From: Alphaproteobacteria bacterium
GTDB lineage: Bacteria > Pseudomonadota > Alphaproteobacteria > Rhodobacterales > Rhodobacteraceae
Direction: 5' to 3'
Assembly: GCA_024279075.1 (NCBI GenBank)
Contig: JAJRRX010000139.1
Location: forward strand, 1 to 7,012
Length of the DNA stretch: 7,012 nucleotides
In this document: positions 1 through 5,770 of the stretch, in pieces
Layout: each line of letters starts with the position of its first letter
How positions within the stretch are numbered: the first letter of the stretch is position 1
Position numbers and translations under genes: made by a program
The notes under the pieces: generated by a model
The model's input: the letters and a program-made list of their open reading frames with translations, nothing else
Database searches by the model: none
Told to the model about the DNA's origin: nothing

Positions 1-40
1 CTGCATTTGGCATAGTTTTTGATAGCCCCTTGGGGGTGCG

Positions 41-60
41 CGCGCAACACCCATTGCGCG
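41..60. repeat. 7-bp perfect inverted repeat, operator-like or hairpin
   Basis: CGCGCAA (41-47) and TTGCGCG (54-60) are perfect reverse complements separated by six bases (CACCCA). The dyad lies 44 bases before the start codon of the GntR-family gene, and its right arm coincides with the -35 hexamer of a weak candidate promoter. GntR-family regulators often bind short dyads in their own promoters, so an autoregulatory operator is a reasonable inference. It could instead form a GC-rich hairpin ending a gene to the left of the window, but no convincing T-run follows it on either strand. No other feature is visible in bases 1-40. Confidence 0.5.
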
Positions 61-82
61 GCTTAACTTTGCGCTTTATCTT
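54..82 (+). promoter_or_regulatory. Weak candidate promoter for the GntR-family gene
   Basis: TTGCGC (54-59) and TATCTT (77-82) are separated by 17 bases. They match the sigma-70 consensus at 3 of 6 and 4 of 6 positions. Transcription would begin just before the ribosome binding site, giving a very short leader. This is the best-spaced pair before the gene but is weak by sequence alone; overlap of its -35 with the dyad at 41-60 would suit repression. Confidence 0.25.
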
Positions 83-103
83 GTCGAAAAAGGAGATTTA
101 ACG

Positions 104-745
104 ATGCCAAATCGCGTGGAGCAAAATAAGGACGCCTATGAGCTTGTGCTAGAGGCGATCGATAGCGGGGTTTACCAACCGAGTGATCGTTTGGTCGAAT
201 CAGAGCTGGCGGAGCGGTTTGGCGTGTCGCGCACACCGGTGCGGGAGGCCTTGCAACGGCTTGAAACCCAAAGCATTTTGGTGCGGGATGGGCGATCGAT
301 GGTGGTGGCGTCGCTTGACCATGACCAATTGGGCGAGCTTTATGCGGTGCGGGCGCAGCTTGAGGGGCTGGCGGCGCAACTGGCGGCACAGCACGCGGCG
401 CCCGAGGAAATTCGGATTTTGCAGGATATGGTGGCGCAGGATGAGGCGATTGTGGGGGACCCTGCGGCGCTGGCGCGGGCCAATCGGCGCTTTCATCGGC
501 AAATTCACCTCGCGAGCCATAATCGCTACCTGATCCGGCAGCTCGAATCGGTGCATCGGACGATGGCTTTGTTGACCACCACTTCCTTGGCTGCTGAAGG
601 GCGCGGAGCGGACGCCGTGGCCGAGCATAAAGCGATTGTGGAGTCGATTGCCAAGCGCGATATGGCGGCGGCTGATGAAGCCCTAAGAGACCATATTTCA
701 ATGGCTTATGAAACACGGCTCAAACAGGATGCTACTGAGGGTTAA
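104..745 (+). CDS. GntR-family (FadR/FCD subfamily) transcriptional regulator
   Basis: A 213-residue one-component DNA-binding regulator, the usual length for the FadR/FCD subfamily. Residues about 8-70 form the GntR winged helix-turn-helix; the signature ESELAERFGVSRTPVREALQRLE (32-54) is plainly visible. Residues about 75-200 form the all-helical FCD ligand domain. Its metal-site positions are N127, H131, H175 and H197, with the spacing known for the family (D-x3-H, then His about 44 and 22 residues on), but the usual Asp is Asn. The ATG has a strong AAGGAG (90-95) eight bases upstream, which fixes the start. FCD regulators typically sense small organic acids or sugar acids; the ligand cannot be told here, because the genes to its left lie outside the window and the gene to the right is convergent. 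It may regulate itself through the dyad at 41-60. The stop overlaps that of the opposite gene. Confidence 0.93.
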   Translation: MPNRVEQNKDAYELVLEAIDSGVYQPSDRLVESELAERFGVSRTPVREALQRLETQSILVRDGRSMVVASLDHDQLGELYAVRAQLEGLAAQLAAQHAAPEEIRILQDMVAQDEAIVGDPAALARANRRFHRQIHLASHNRYLIRQLESVHRTMALLTTTSLAAEGRGADAVAEHKAIVESIAKRDMAAADEALRDHISMAYETRLKQDATEG

Positions 746-2571
746 TCCAGCCCGTGGGTGGTTTTGTCCCAATAAAACGGTGCAAAGAATATTTCGTAAA
801 CCGCTTTATAGGCGGCGATTGTGCCAAGGGGCCAATATAGCGGCATGGTTAGGAGAAACGGCAACAATCCGTATTTTCGCTTTTGGTGGATAGCAAGGCT
901 GGCGATGGTCAGCATGATCGCTTTTCCTGTGAGCAACCCGATAAAGGCCCCCTGCCAAAACCAAGCTGGCATAAGGCTGAAGAAACCCCATTCATAGCCA
1001 AAAACACCAAGCCACATGGCCCAGAAAACCGGTGCGAGCAAAAAGGCGGTGGCGGTGCCAAGCAACACGACTTGCAGCCCGATAAAACCCGCGAGGCCAA
1101 GATCACGCAACAGGGCACCCGGATGGCGCACTTGGGTTAACCATGTGATTATAAAGCCTTTTATCCAACGTGACCGCTGTTTCATCCAACCTATCGGCAC
1201 GTTATTGGCCTCTTCCCATGTTGTCGAATCCACCATTTCACAACGGTAGCCAAAACGGGCGAGGCGCATGCCAAGATCAGCGTCTTCCGTCACATTATGC
1301 GCATCCCACCCGCCGAGTGTTTCCAGCGTTTTGCGGCGCATGAACACCGAGGTACCGCCAAGCGGCAAAGGCAGGCCGAGGCGCTGCATACCGTGCATAA
1401 TCACGCGGAACCACGCCGAATATTCAATGGTAAAACAGCGGGAAAGCCAATTGGAATCGGTATTATAAAAGTCGAGGTTGCATTGCACAGCGGCCACGTG
1501 GGCGGGGGCGGCCATAAAATGAGCCGCAATTTTATCTATTTGATCAGGGTCGGGGCGGTCTTCCGCGTCATAAATTCCGATCAAACTACCTGTGCAAAAG
1601 GGCAGGGCGTAATTCATGGCACGAGGTTTGGTTTGCAAGGTGTCCGCTGGCACAGTGAGGACCTGCGCCCAATGGGGCAAGATGGTTTTCTTGAGGGCCG
1701 CGCGGGTAACGTCGTCATGTTCCTCAAGTAAGATTTTTACGTCGAGTAATTCTTTCGGGTAGGTCAGGGAATCTAGGGCTTGTAGCAAGGCCGGAATTAC
1801 CTTTTCTTCCCGAAAAAGCGGCACCAAAACCGATACTTTAGGGCGTTTTCGATGCTCTGATATAAGGGCAATATCGGGGCTGGCAGGGGTGGGTTTTTGT
1901 GGTCGAAGATAAGCAAAAAGGGCGGTCGCTCTAAGCAGGCCGGTGGCAAAATTGCTAAGTAATGCCCAGCAAAACAAAGCGATAAAGGCAATTTCAGGCG
2001 CGGCAAAAATCAGGCCAAGCACCAGCCCGATTAGCACCGCCGTGCGGGTTTTTCGCGGCAATGGGTCGAGCGTACGGCAGCTATAGGCCTCTGGGCAGGA
2101 AATTGCAGCGGCGCGGGTTAAGTGCGCCGCAAAAATGGCTTCGATGCTGCCGTTGATCACCCCCAAATCCGCTTTTATCAGGCTAATGCGCCCCGGAAAG
2201 GCAGCGGAGATTTCGTCAAATCGGCTTGGGTCAGCGGCGGCGATCATCAGCGTATGACCAACCCGCCGCCACGGCATGGCTTGCAGGCGGATGCACAGCT
2301 TTGGGTCCAACCCTTGCAAAACCTCGGGGTCGGGCGGGGTGGCCGTTATGTCATAAAGCTCACCGCGAATTTGGGCACGCAGAGCATCTTTTACCGCTTT
2401 GGGTGTAGAAAACTCATGGGCAATCAGAATGTCGCCGAGCCGCGCATCATGTCGGTTTTGAATGCTGAGCGCCGCCCGCAAATCCTGCGACTTTAGCGCG
2501 CCATTCTGGCGGAGAATTTCACCGATTCGAGCAGGCATTCTACCTGCGGGAGGGGTTACATACTGGTTCAT
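742..2571 (-). CDS. Membrane glycosyltransferase (GT2, CESA-like) with N-terminal MshEN c-di-GMP domain
   Basis: A 609-residue inner-membrane enzyme of the COG1215/CESA-like GT2 type, expected to transfer sugars from nucleotide sugars and probably to build a polysaccharide. Residues 15-38 and 44-67 are two 24-residue units of the form RxGxxL...L..AL..Q separated by exactly five residues, the tandem MshEN (GspE N-terminal) signature that binds cyclic di-GMP; the MshEN region runs to about 160. Two membrane helices follow (about 177-220). The GT-A catalytic domain (about 245-470) has LLEEHDD, then YDAEDRPDP (334-342, metal-binding Asp), TEDADLG (428-434, catalytic Asp) and QRSRW (465-469), the Q-x-x-R-W motif of processive enzymes. 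Several C-terminal membrane segments follow (about 493-598). No Walker motifs exist, so it is not a secretion ATPase. The frame also opens with TTG at 2574, but ATG at 2571 is preferred; the ribosome site is weak (GGTAG). It lies 62 bases downstream of carA. The sugar and product are unknown. Confidence 0.9.
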   Translation of the reverse strand: MNQYVTPPAGRMPARIGEILRQNGALKSQDLRAALSIQNRHDARLGDILIAHEFSTPKAVKDALRAQIRGELYDITATPPDPEVLQGLDPKLCIRLQAMPWRRVGHTLMIAAADPSRFDEISAAFPGRISLIKADLGVINGSIEAIFAAHLTRAAAISCPEAYSCRTLDPLPRKTRTAVLIGLVLGLIFAAPEIAFIALFCWALLSNFATGLLRATALFAYLRPQKPTPASPDIALISEHRKRPKVSVLVPLFREEKVIPALLQALDSLTYPKELLDVKILLEEHDDVTRAALKKTILPHWAQVLTVPADTLQTKPRAMNYALPFCTGSLIGIYDAEDRPDPDQIDKIAAHFMAAPAHVAAVQCNLDFYNTDSNWLSRCFTIEYSAWFRVIMHGMQRLGLPLPLGGTSVFMRRKTLETLGGWDAHNVTEDADLGMRLARFGYRCEMVDSTTWEEANNVPIGWMKQRSRWIKGFIITWLTQVRHPGALLRDLGLAGFIGLQVVLLGTATAFLLAPVFWAMWLGVFGYEWGFFSLMPAWFWQGAFIGLLTGKAIMLTIASLAIHQKRKYGLLPFLLTMPLYWPLGTIAAYKAVYEIFFAPFYWDKTTHGLD

Positions 2572-2615
2572 CAAGCTACCGTTTAAGACTTAACGATATC
2601 CTTGATTCACAAACC

Positions 2616-2641
2616 TTAAGAAATGCTTAACAATTACTTAA
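2616..2641 (-). promoter_or_regulatory. Overlapping CtrA-type boxes (TTAA-N7-TTAA, twice)
   Basis: TTAA occurs at 2616-2619, 2627-2630 and 2638-2641, at exact 11-base steps. This gives two overlapping perfect matches to the alphaproteobacterial CtrA site TTAA-N7-TTAA, and on the + strand the right pair reads TTAACaattacTTAAC. The array lies 45-70 bases before the glycosyltransferase ATG, where a -35-overlapping activator would bind; its far end overlaps the last codons and stop of carA. A GANTC site (GATTC, 2604-2608), the CcrM methylation target, lies between the boxes and the start codon. Two further TTAA at 2583 and 2590 are three bases apart and do not fit the spacing. CtrA control is inferred from sequence only. 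Confidence 0.55.
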
Positions 2642-3827
2642 CGTTAGCCATATGTGACGCAAATTTCTCAAAAAGATAGAAGCTATCTTGCGGGCCGGGG
2701 CTGGCCTCTGGGTGGTGTTGCACAGAGAAAATAGGGCGATCTACCATTGCTATCCCACAGTTTGAGCCATCAAACAGGCTGATATGGGTCTCGCGCACGC
2801 CTGAGGGCAGGGTTTGCGAATCGACGGCAAAACCGTGGTTCATCGAGGTAATCTCAACCTTGCCCGTGCTCACGTCTTTCACGGGGTGATTGGCACCGTG
2901 GTGACCGTGGTTCATTTTAAGGGTTTTGCCGCCCAAAGCCAGTGCCAGCATTTGGTGGCCAAGGCAAATACCAAAGATCGGAATATCGGTTTTTTCAAGC
3001 ATTTCTTGGATCATCGGCACCGCATATTCGCCCGTCGCTTTAGGGTCTCCCGGGCCATTGGAGAGGAACAGGCCTTCCGGCTCGTAAGACATAATTTCCT
3101 CCGCAGTGGCCGTGGCGGGTAGAACGGTTACATCACAGCCAGCACTTGCCAAACAGCGCAAAATGTTACGCTTGGCGCCGTAATCTATCGCCACAACCTT
3201 ATGGCCACTGCTCGGCGCTTCTGGGTAGCCCTCGCCCCACGCCCAGCGTTGCTCGTTCCACTTATAGGGCATATCACAGGTCACCTCTTTGGCGAGGTCC
3301 ATGCCCTCTATGCCATTGAAACCACGGGCTTTTGCCAAAAGGTCATCAATGTCAAACTCCCCATTGGCGGCGTGCTGTATGGCCACATGCGGTGCACCTT
3401 GCTGGCGGATGGCGCGGGTTAGGCGGCGGGTATCTACGCCGCCAATACCGATGCAGCCATTCTTGAACATCCACGTTTTCAGCGGCGCGGTCGAGCGCCA
3501 GTTGGAAGGCGTCGTCGGGTCCCACTTGACCACCATACCCGAGGCTACAGGGGCGGCGGTTTCATGGTCCTCCGGCGTGGTGCCGGTATTGCCGATATGG
3601 GGGAAGGTGAAGGTAATGACTTGGCCCGCGTAAGACGGGTCGGTCATAATTTCCTGATAGCCCGTCATTGCGGTGTTAAAGCACAGCTCAGCGGTTGAAA
3701 TGCCCTCAGCGCCAAAGCCGATGCCATAAACCACGGTGCCATCGGCCAAAGCAATGCAGGCCGTGGGTTTGGTGTGAGCAGCCGGCGCAAGCGCCTCGGC
3801 GGCTTCGGAACGATTAAAATCAGGCAT
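2634..3827 (-). CDS. carA: Carbamoyl-phosphate synthase small (glutaminase) subunit
   Basis: A 397-residue protein that hydrolyses glutamine and channels ammonia to the large subunit CarB to make carbamoyl phosphate for pyrimidine and arginine synthesis in the cytoplasm. The N-terminal CPSase small-chain domain (about 22-155) contains the TGYQEIMTDPSYAGQ block (55-69). The C-terminal class I glutamine amidotransferase domain (about 208-395) has the oxyanion loop SNGPGDP (256-262), the nucleophile elbow GICLGHQ with Cys288, and the catalytic His372/Glu374 in HHPEASPGP. All catalytic residues are present and the length is normal. The ATG is preceded by AAGGA six bases upstream, supporting the start. 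The first 20 residues or so form an extension of the kind seen in alphaproteobacterial CarA. carB is not in the window. It is transcribed away from the GatB/YqeY gene, from a promoter-like sequence near 3872-3898. Confidence 0.98.
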   Translation of the reverse strand: MPDFNRSEAAEALAPAAHTKPTACIALADGTVVYGIGFGAEGISTAELCFNTAMTGYQEIMTDPSYAGQVITFTFPHIGNTGTTPEDHETAAPVASGMVVKWDPTTPSNWRSTAPLKTWMFKNGCIGIGGVDTRRLTRAIRQQGAPHVAIQHAANGEFDIDDLLAKARGFNGIEGMDLAKEVTCDMPYKWNEQRWAWGEGYPEAPSSGHKVVAIDYGAKRNILRCLASAGCDVTVLPATATAEEIMSYEPEGLFLSNGPGDPKATGEYAVPMIQEMLEKTDIPIFGICLGHQMLALALGGKTLKMNHGHHGANHPVKDVSTGKVEITSMNHGFAVDSQTLPSGVRETHISLFDGSNCGIAMVDRPIFSVQHHPEASPGPQDSFYLFEKFASHMANVK

Positions 3828-3862
3828 GGGGAATCCTTGGCTGGGGATTTGGGGCTTGGGAT

Positions 3863-3872
3863 TTTGCGCAAA
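3863..3872. repeat. 10-bp palindrome at the predicted carA transcription start
   Basis: TTTGCGCAAA is a perfect 10-base dyad that touches the predicted -10 of carA and covers its likely start point, 36 bases before the start codon. Such a position would suit a repressor, but no known regulator is recognised and a dyad this short may be chance. Confidence 0.3.
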
Positions 3873-3898
3873 TTATGCGGGCAGGGGCGCGGCGTCAA
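3872..3898 (-). promoter_or_regulatory. Candidate carA promoter
   Basis: Read on the - strand, TTGACG (3898-3893) is followed after 15 bases by CATAAT (3877-3872), matching the sigma-70 boxes at 5 of 6 positions each. The spacer is two bases shorter than ideal; TAATTT gives a 17-base spacer but a poorer -10. The leader would be about 38 bases. Confidence 0.45.
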
Positions 3899-3914
3899 GC
3901 CATAGCGGTTGATG

Positions 3915-3943
3915 TTGTGAAAATCGATGAACCGCGATATAAG
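3915..3943 (+). promoter_or_regulatory. Candidate promoter of the GatB/YqeY gene
   Basis: TTGTGA (3915-3920) and TATAAG (3938-3943) are separated by the ideal 17 bases and match the sigma-70 boxes at 4 of 6 and 5 of 6 positions. Transcription would begin near 3950, about 36 bases before ATG 3986. Its presence argues against the gene starting further upstream at 3875, which would place the promoter inside the coding region. Confidence 0.5.
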
Positions 3944-3985
3944 GGCGGCTCTTGCTGGGCTGCCAGCGTTATTATGGAATTAGTT

Positions 3986-4441
3986 ATGATCCGCAAACGC
4001 CTTATGGACGCGCAAAAAGAAGCGATGCGAGAGCGGGAGGTCAAGCGCCTTTCAACCCTGCGGCTGGTGAATGCGGCGATTAAAGATAAAGACATCGCAG
4101 CCCGCACCGAGGAAAGCTCTGCCGGGGTGAGCGACGCCGAAATCATGGGCATTTTGGCCAAGATGATCAAGCAGCGGCAGGATAGCTCGAAGATATTTGA
4201 AGAAGCAGGCCGGATTGAGCTTGCCGAGGGCGAACGCGCCGAGATCAAAGTGATCGAGGAATTTTTACCCAAACAGCTTAGTGAAGGCGAAGTGAAGGCA
4301 GCGATTGAGGCGGCGGTTGCTGAAGTCGGCGCGAGTTCGATTCGCGACATGGGGAAAATTATGGGTGTGCTGAAAAGCAAATACACCGGGCAGATGGACT
4401 TTGGTAAAGTAGGGGCCTCAGTGAAAGCTGCACTGGCCTAA
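3986..4441 (+). CDS. GatB/YqeY domain protein
   Basis: A 151-residue helical protein of the YqeY family, which is related to the C-terminal tRNA-binding tail of the amidotransferase subunit GatB. Its exact role is not established; it is thought to act with tRNA or aminoacyl-tRNA metabolism in the cytoplasm. Family blocks visible in order are KRLSTLRLVNAAIKDKDIA (20-38), KMIKQRQDSSKIFEEAGR (59-76), AEIKVIEEFLPKQL (85-98), SSIRDMGKIMG (117-127) and the KYTGQMDFGKVG tail (132-143). The frame is open back to 3875, but ATG 3986 or 3974 gives the normal family length; 3986 has a weak TGGA seven to eight bases upstream and is preferred. It diverges from carA; in many alphaproteobacteria this gene lies near carA and dnaG, but dnaG is absent here. 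Confidence 0.93.
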   Translation: MIRKRLMDAQKEAMREREVKRLSTLRLVNAAIKDKDIAARTEESSAGVSDAEIMGILAKMIKQRQDSSKIFEEAGRIELAEGERAEIKVIEEFLPKQLSEGEVKAAIEAAVAEVGASSIRDMGKIMGVLKSKYTGQMDFGKVGASVKAALA

Positions 4442-4452
4442 TAACCCAACCA

Positions 4453-4501
4453 TGCGGCGCGGATAGGGTGGTTTGCTTTGCGAGATCATGCACGCGCCGC
4501 A
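4453..4501. repeat. Stem-loop 1 of the convergent intergenic region
   Basis: TGCGGCGCG (4453-4461) and CGCGCCGCA (4493-4501) are a perfect 9-base inverted repeat separated by 31 bases. It begins 12 bases after the stop of the GatB/YqeY gene and abuts the second stem-loop with no gap. No T-run follows, so it is not a classical intrinsic terminator, though it could slow or end transcription or protect the 3' end of the mRNA. Confidence 0.55.
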
Positions 4502-4569
4502 CTGAGGCCTATGCGCTTGTGGCAGGCGCACCAAATGCGCCGCGATAGCCGAACGTAGCGAGGCCTCAG
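4502..4569. repeat. Stem-loop 2: nested 22-bp imperfect hairpin
   Basis: The pairs nest in order: CTGAGGCCT (4502-4510) with AGGCCTCAG (4561-4569); CGCT (4514-4517) with AGCG (4557-4560); GGC (4521-4523) with GCC (4548-4550); and GGCGCA (4525-4530) with TGCGCC (4536-4541) around a CCAAA loop. That is 22 base pairs with small bulges in 68 bases. It ends two bases before the transporter stop codon. TGCGC at 4512-4516 could also pair with GCGCA at 4526-4530, a possible alternative fold. It may be a bidirectional terminator without U-tracts, a structured small RNA, or a copy of a dispersed intergenic repeat; the window alone cannot decide. Confidence 0.6.
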
Positions 4570-4570
4570 G

Positions 4571-5431
4571 CTAGGATTTTATGCGTAGGTTCAGGTAGTT
4601 GGCCAAAAGGATAACGCCGCCGCCTATGAAAACGGTAACCAATAACGGCTCTTGATAAAGCAGCATGCCAACCATAGCGCTAATAGGTAGCCGGATAAAA
4701 TCCATCGGGGCGACAATGGTGGCAGGGGCTAACGTGAGCGCTTGAGATAGGCAGAAATGCGCACTGAGGCCGGTGATTCCCATAATGATGATCCACGGCC
4801 ACAGGCTGGTATCTGGCCACGGAATACCATTGGGGAGCGAGAGCACCAATGAGAATATCGCCTGTGTCAGGGTCATCCAAAACAGCACCGTGAGCACGCT
4901 ATCATGGCGGGTGAGCTTTCGGGTCATGATATTCGTAAGCGCAAAACCCATAGCTGAGATAAACCCCGCTACATGGCCAAGGTTTATCGGCTCCACCCCT
5001 GGGCGGGCCACGATCATCACCCCGACAAACCCCAAGAGCACGATCAGGAGTTTGTTGCGCGTTAACGTTTCTCCCAGCAGCAACGGGGCCAGCAGCGCCA
5101 CCCATAGCGGGTTGGTGAACTCCAGCGCAATAAGCTGGGCCAGCGGGATGGTGGCAATGGCAAAAAACCACAGGTTTTGGCCAGTATAATGCACTGCACT
5201 GCGCAATAAATGCTGCTTTAACCGTGGCGTTTTGAGCTGGGAAAACCCGCGCGTGGAGCGGCCAAGGAAAAACGACACGATCATCACGCCAATCACTGAG
5301 CGATACAGCATCAACTCAAAAGTATTGAGATCAGAGAGAATCGCCCGTCCGGCCACGGCCATAAGGGTAAAGGACAGCACCGTCCCCATCATCCATGCCA
5401 GCGCTTTTAGCGTGCCTTGGCTACTCGACAC
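4571..5431 (-). CDS. EamA/DMT-family membrane transporter
   Basis: A 286-residue inner-membrane protein with about ten hydrophobic segments, arranged as two EamA repeats (about 9-140 and 150-283). Typical features are the first segment WMMGTVLSFTLMAVAGR (13-29), FELMLYRSVIG (37-47), EFTNPLWVALLAPLLLGE closing the first repeat, and DFIRLPISAMVGMLLYQEP in the second. Members move small metabolites across the membrane, often outward; the substrate cannot be read from the sequence. The frame is open to 5542, but that would overlap the upstream gene by over 120 bases and add an unlikely basic extension. GTG at 5431 places the first helix where the family has it and overlaps the upstream stop by 11 bases. 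No good ribosome site is seen before this GTG, so translation may be coupled; ATG 5392 is the alternative. Confidence 0.87.
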   Translation of the reverse strand: MSSSQGTLKALAWMMGTVLSFTLMAVAGRAILSDLNTFELMLYRSVIGVMIVSFFLGRSTRGFSQLKTPRLKQHLLRSAVHYTGQNLWFFAIATIPLAQLIALEFTNPLWVALLAPLLLGETLTRNKLLIVLLGFVGVMIVARPGVEPINLGHVAGFISAMGFALTNIMTRKLTRHDSVLTVLFWMTLTQAIFSLVLSLPNGIPWPDTSLWPWIIIMGITGLSAHFCLSQALTLAPATIVAPMDFIRLPISAMVGMLLYQEPLLVTVFIGGGVILLANYLNLRIKS

Positions 5432-5702
5432 GCTTTTTGAACCGTCGCTCCAAGGGCGCCGAAACCTGCCCCCATTCAGAGGCTTTCGCTCGTTCTTGAT
5501 GCGCGTCAAAGGCCTCTTCTGAGTCAAAAATCTCGGATACATGGAATTTATTGCGGTCGTTAGGGTCTTCTGTCACCTCAAATTTCAGGCAGCCCGGCTC
5601 AGCGCGGGTCAGGGCGATATGCTCTTCCAGATAAAGGTCCACCAATGCGTGCTCCGCTGCCGAATGCGCCACAAGTAAGCCGTCTAAATATACTTTTGCC
5701 AT
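5421..5702 (-). CDS. Antibiotic biosynthesis monooxygenase (ABM/YgiN-like) domain protein
   Basis: A 93-residue single-domain protein with the ferredoxin-like dimeric alpha-beta barrel fold of the ABM family. Visible family features are EEHIALTRAEPGCLKFEV (26-43, with His28 and the EPGC turn) and FHVSEIFDSEEAFDAHQ (53-69). Relatives act as cofactor-independent oxygenases on quinols or polyketides, or have no known substrate; the family name does not imply antibiotic synthesis here. The frame is open to 5783, but ATG 5702 has AAGGAG six bases upstream and matches the family N-terminus (MAKVYLDG), so it is chosen. The C-terminus is basic (RRFKKRVE). A promoter-like sequence sits just upstream, and the transporter gene begins within its last codons, which suggests the two are co-transcribed. 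Confidence 0.88.
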   Translation of the reverse strand: MAKVYLDGLLVAHSAAEHALVDLYLEEHIALTRAEPGCLKFEVTEDPNDRNKFHVSEIFDSEEAFDAHQERAKASEWGQVSAPLERRFKKRVE

Positions 5703-5708
5703 GAGGGT

Positions 5709-5714
5709 CTCCTT
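5709..5714 (-). promoter_or_regulatory. Shine-Dalgarno site fixing the ABM gene start
   Basis: AAGGAG on the - strand lies six bases before ATG 5702. It is the strongest ribosome site in this cluster and decides the start against the longer open frame reaching 5783. Confidence 0.85.
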
Positions 5715-5721
5715 TTTGGTG

Positions 5722-5750
5722 AGCATAGGAACTGGGGTTTGAACTGTCCA
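5722..5750 (-). promoter_or_regulatory. Candidate promoter of the ABM gene and transporter
   Basis: On the - strand, TGGACA (5750-5745) and TATGCT (5727-5722) are separated by exactly 17 bases, matching sigma-70 boxes at 5 of 6 and 4 of 6 positions. Transcription would begin near 5715, immediately before the AAGGAG, giving a leader of roughly 13 bases. It would let the ABM and transporter genes be expressed apart from guaA and the YdcF gene. Confidence 0.45.
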
Positions 5751-5770
5751 GCAGCTGATTTTTTTATCTG

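Noticed and set aside
63..716. Long proline/alanine-rich open frame on the - strand
   Set aside because: It lies fully antisense to the well-supported GntR-family gene, has a low-complexity composition typical of a shadow frame, and shows no recognisable domain.
757..776. Possible terminator after the GntR-family gene (GTTTT / AAAAC arms)
   Set aside because: Only five weak A-T-rich pairs, no GC stem or T-run, and it lies in the coding sequence of the opposite gene.
1137..1144. TTAACCAT, resembling a CtrA half-site
   Set aside because: A single half-site deep in coding sequence, with no second TTAA at the right spacing and no promoter nearby.
1297..1731. 144-codon open frame on the + strand inside the glycosyltransferase gene
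   Set aside because: Antisense to the conserved catalytic domain, with no family features and no ribosome site.
742..2571. Reading the MshEN (GspE N-terminal) domain as a sign of a type II secretion or pilus ATPase
   Set aside because: There are no Walker motifs; the rest of the protein is a membrane glycosyltransferase.
3875..3985. N-terminal extension of the YqeY protein to 3875
   Set aside because: It would contain the probable promoter and lengthen the protein well beyond the family norm.
5432..5542. N-terminal extension of the EamA transporter up to 5542
   Set aside because: It would overlap most of the 3' third of the ABM gene and adds a basic, non-family leader; GTG 5431 fits the family better.
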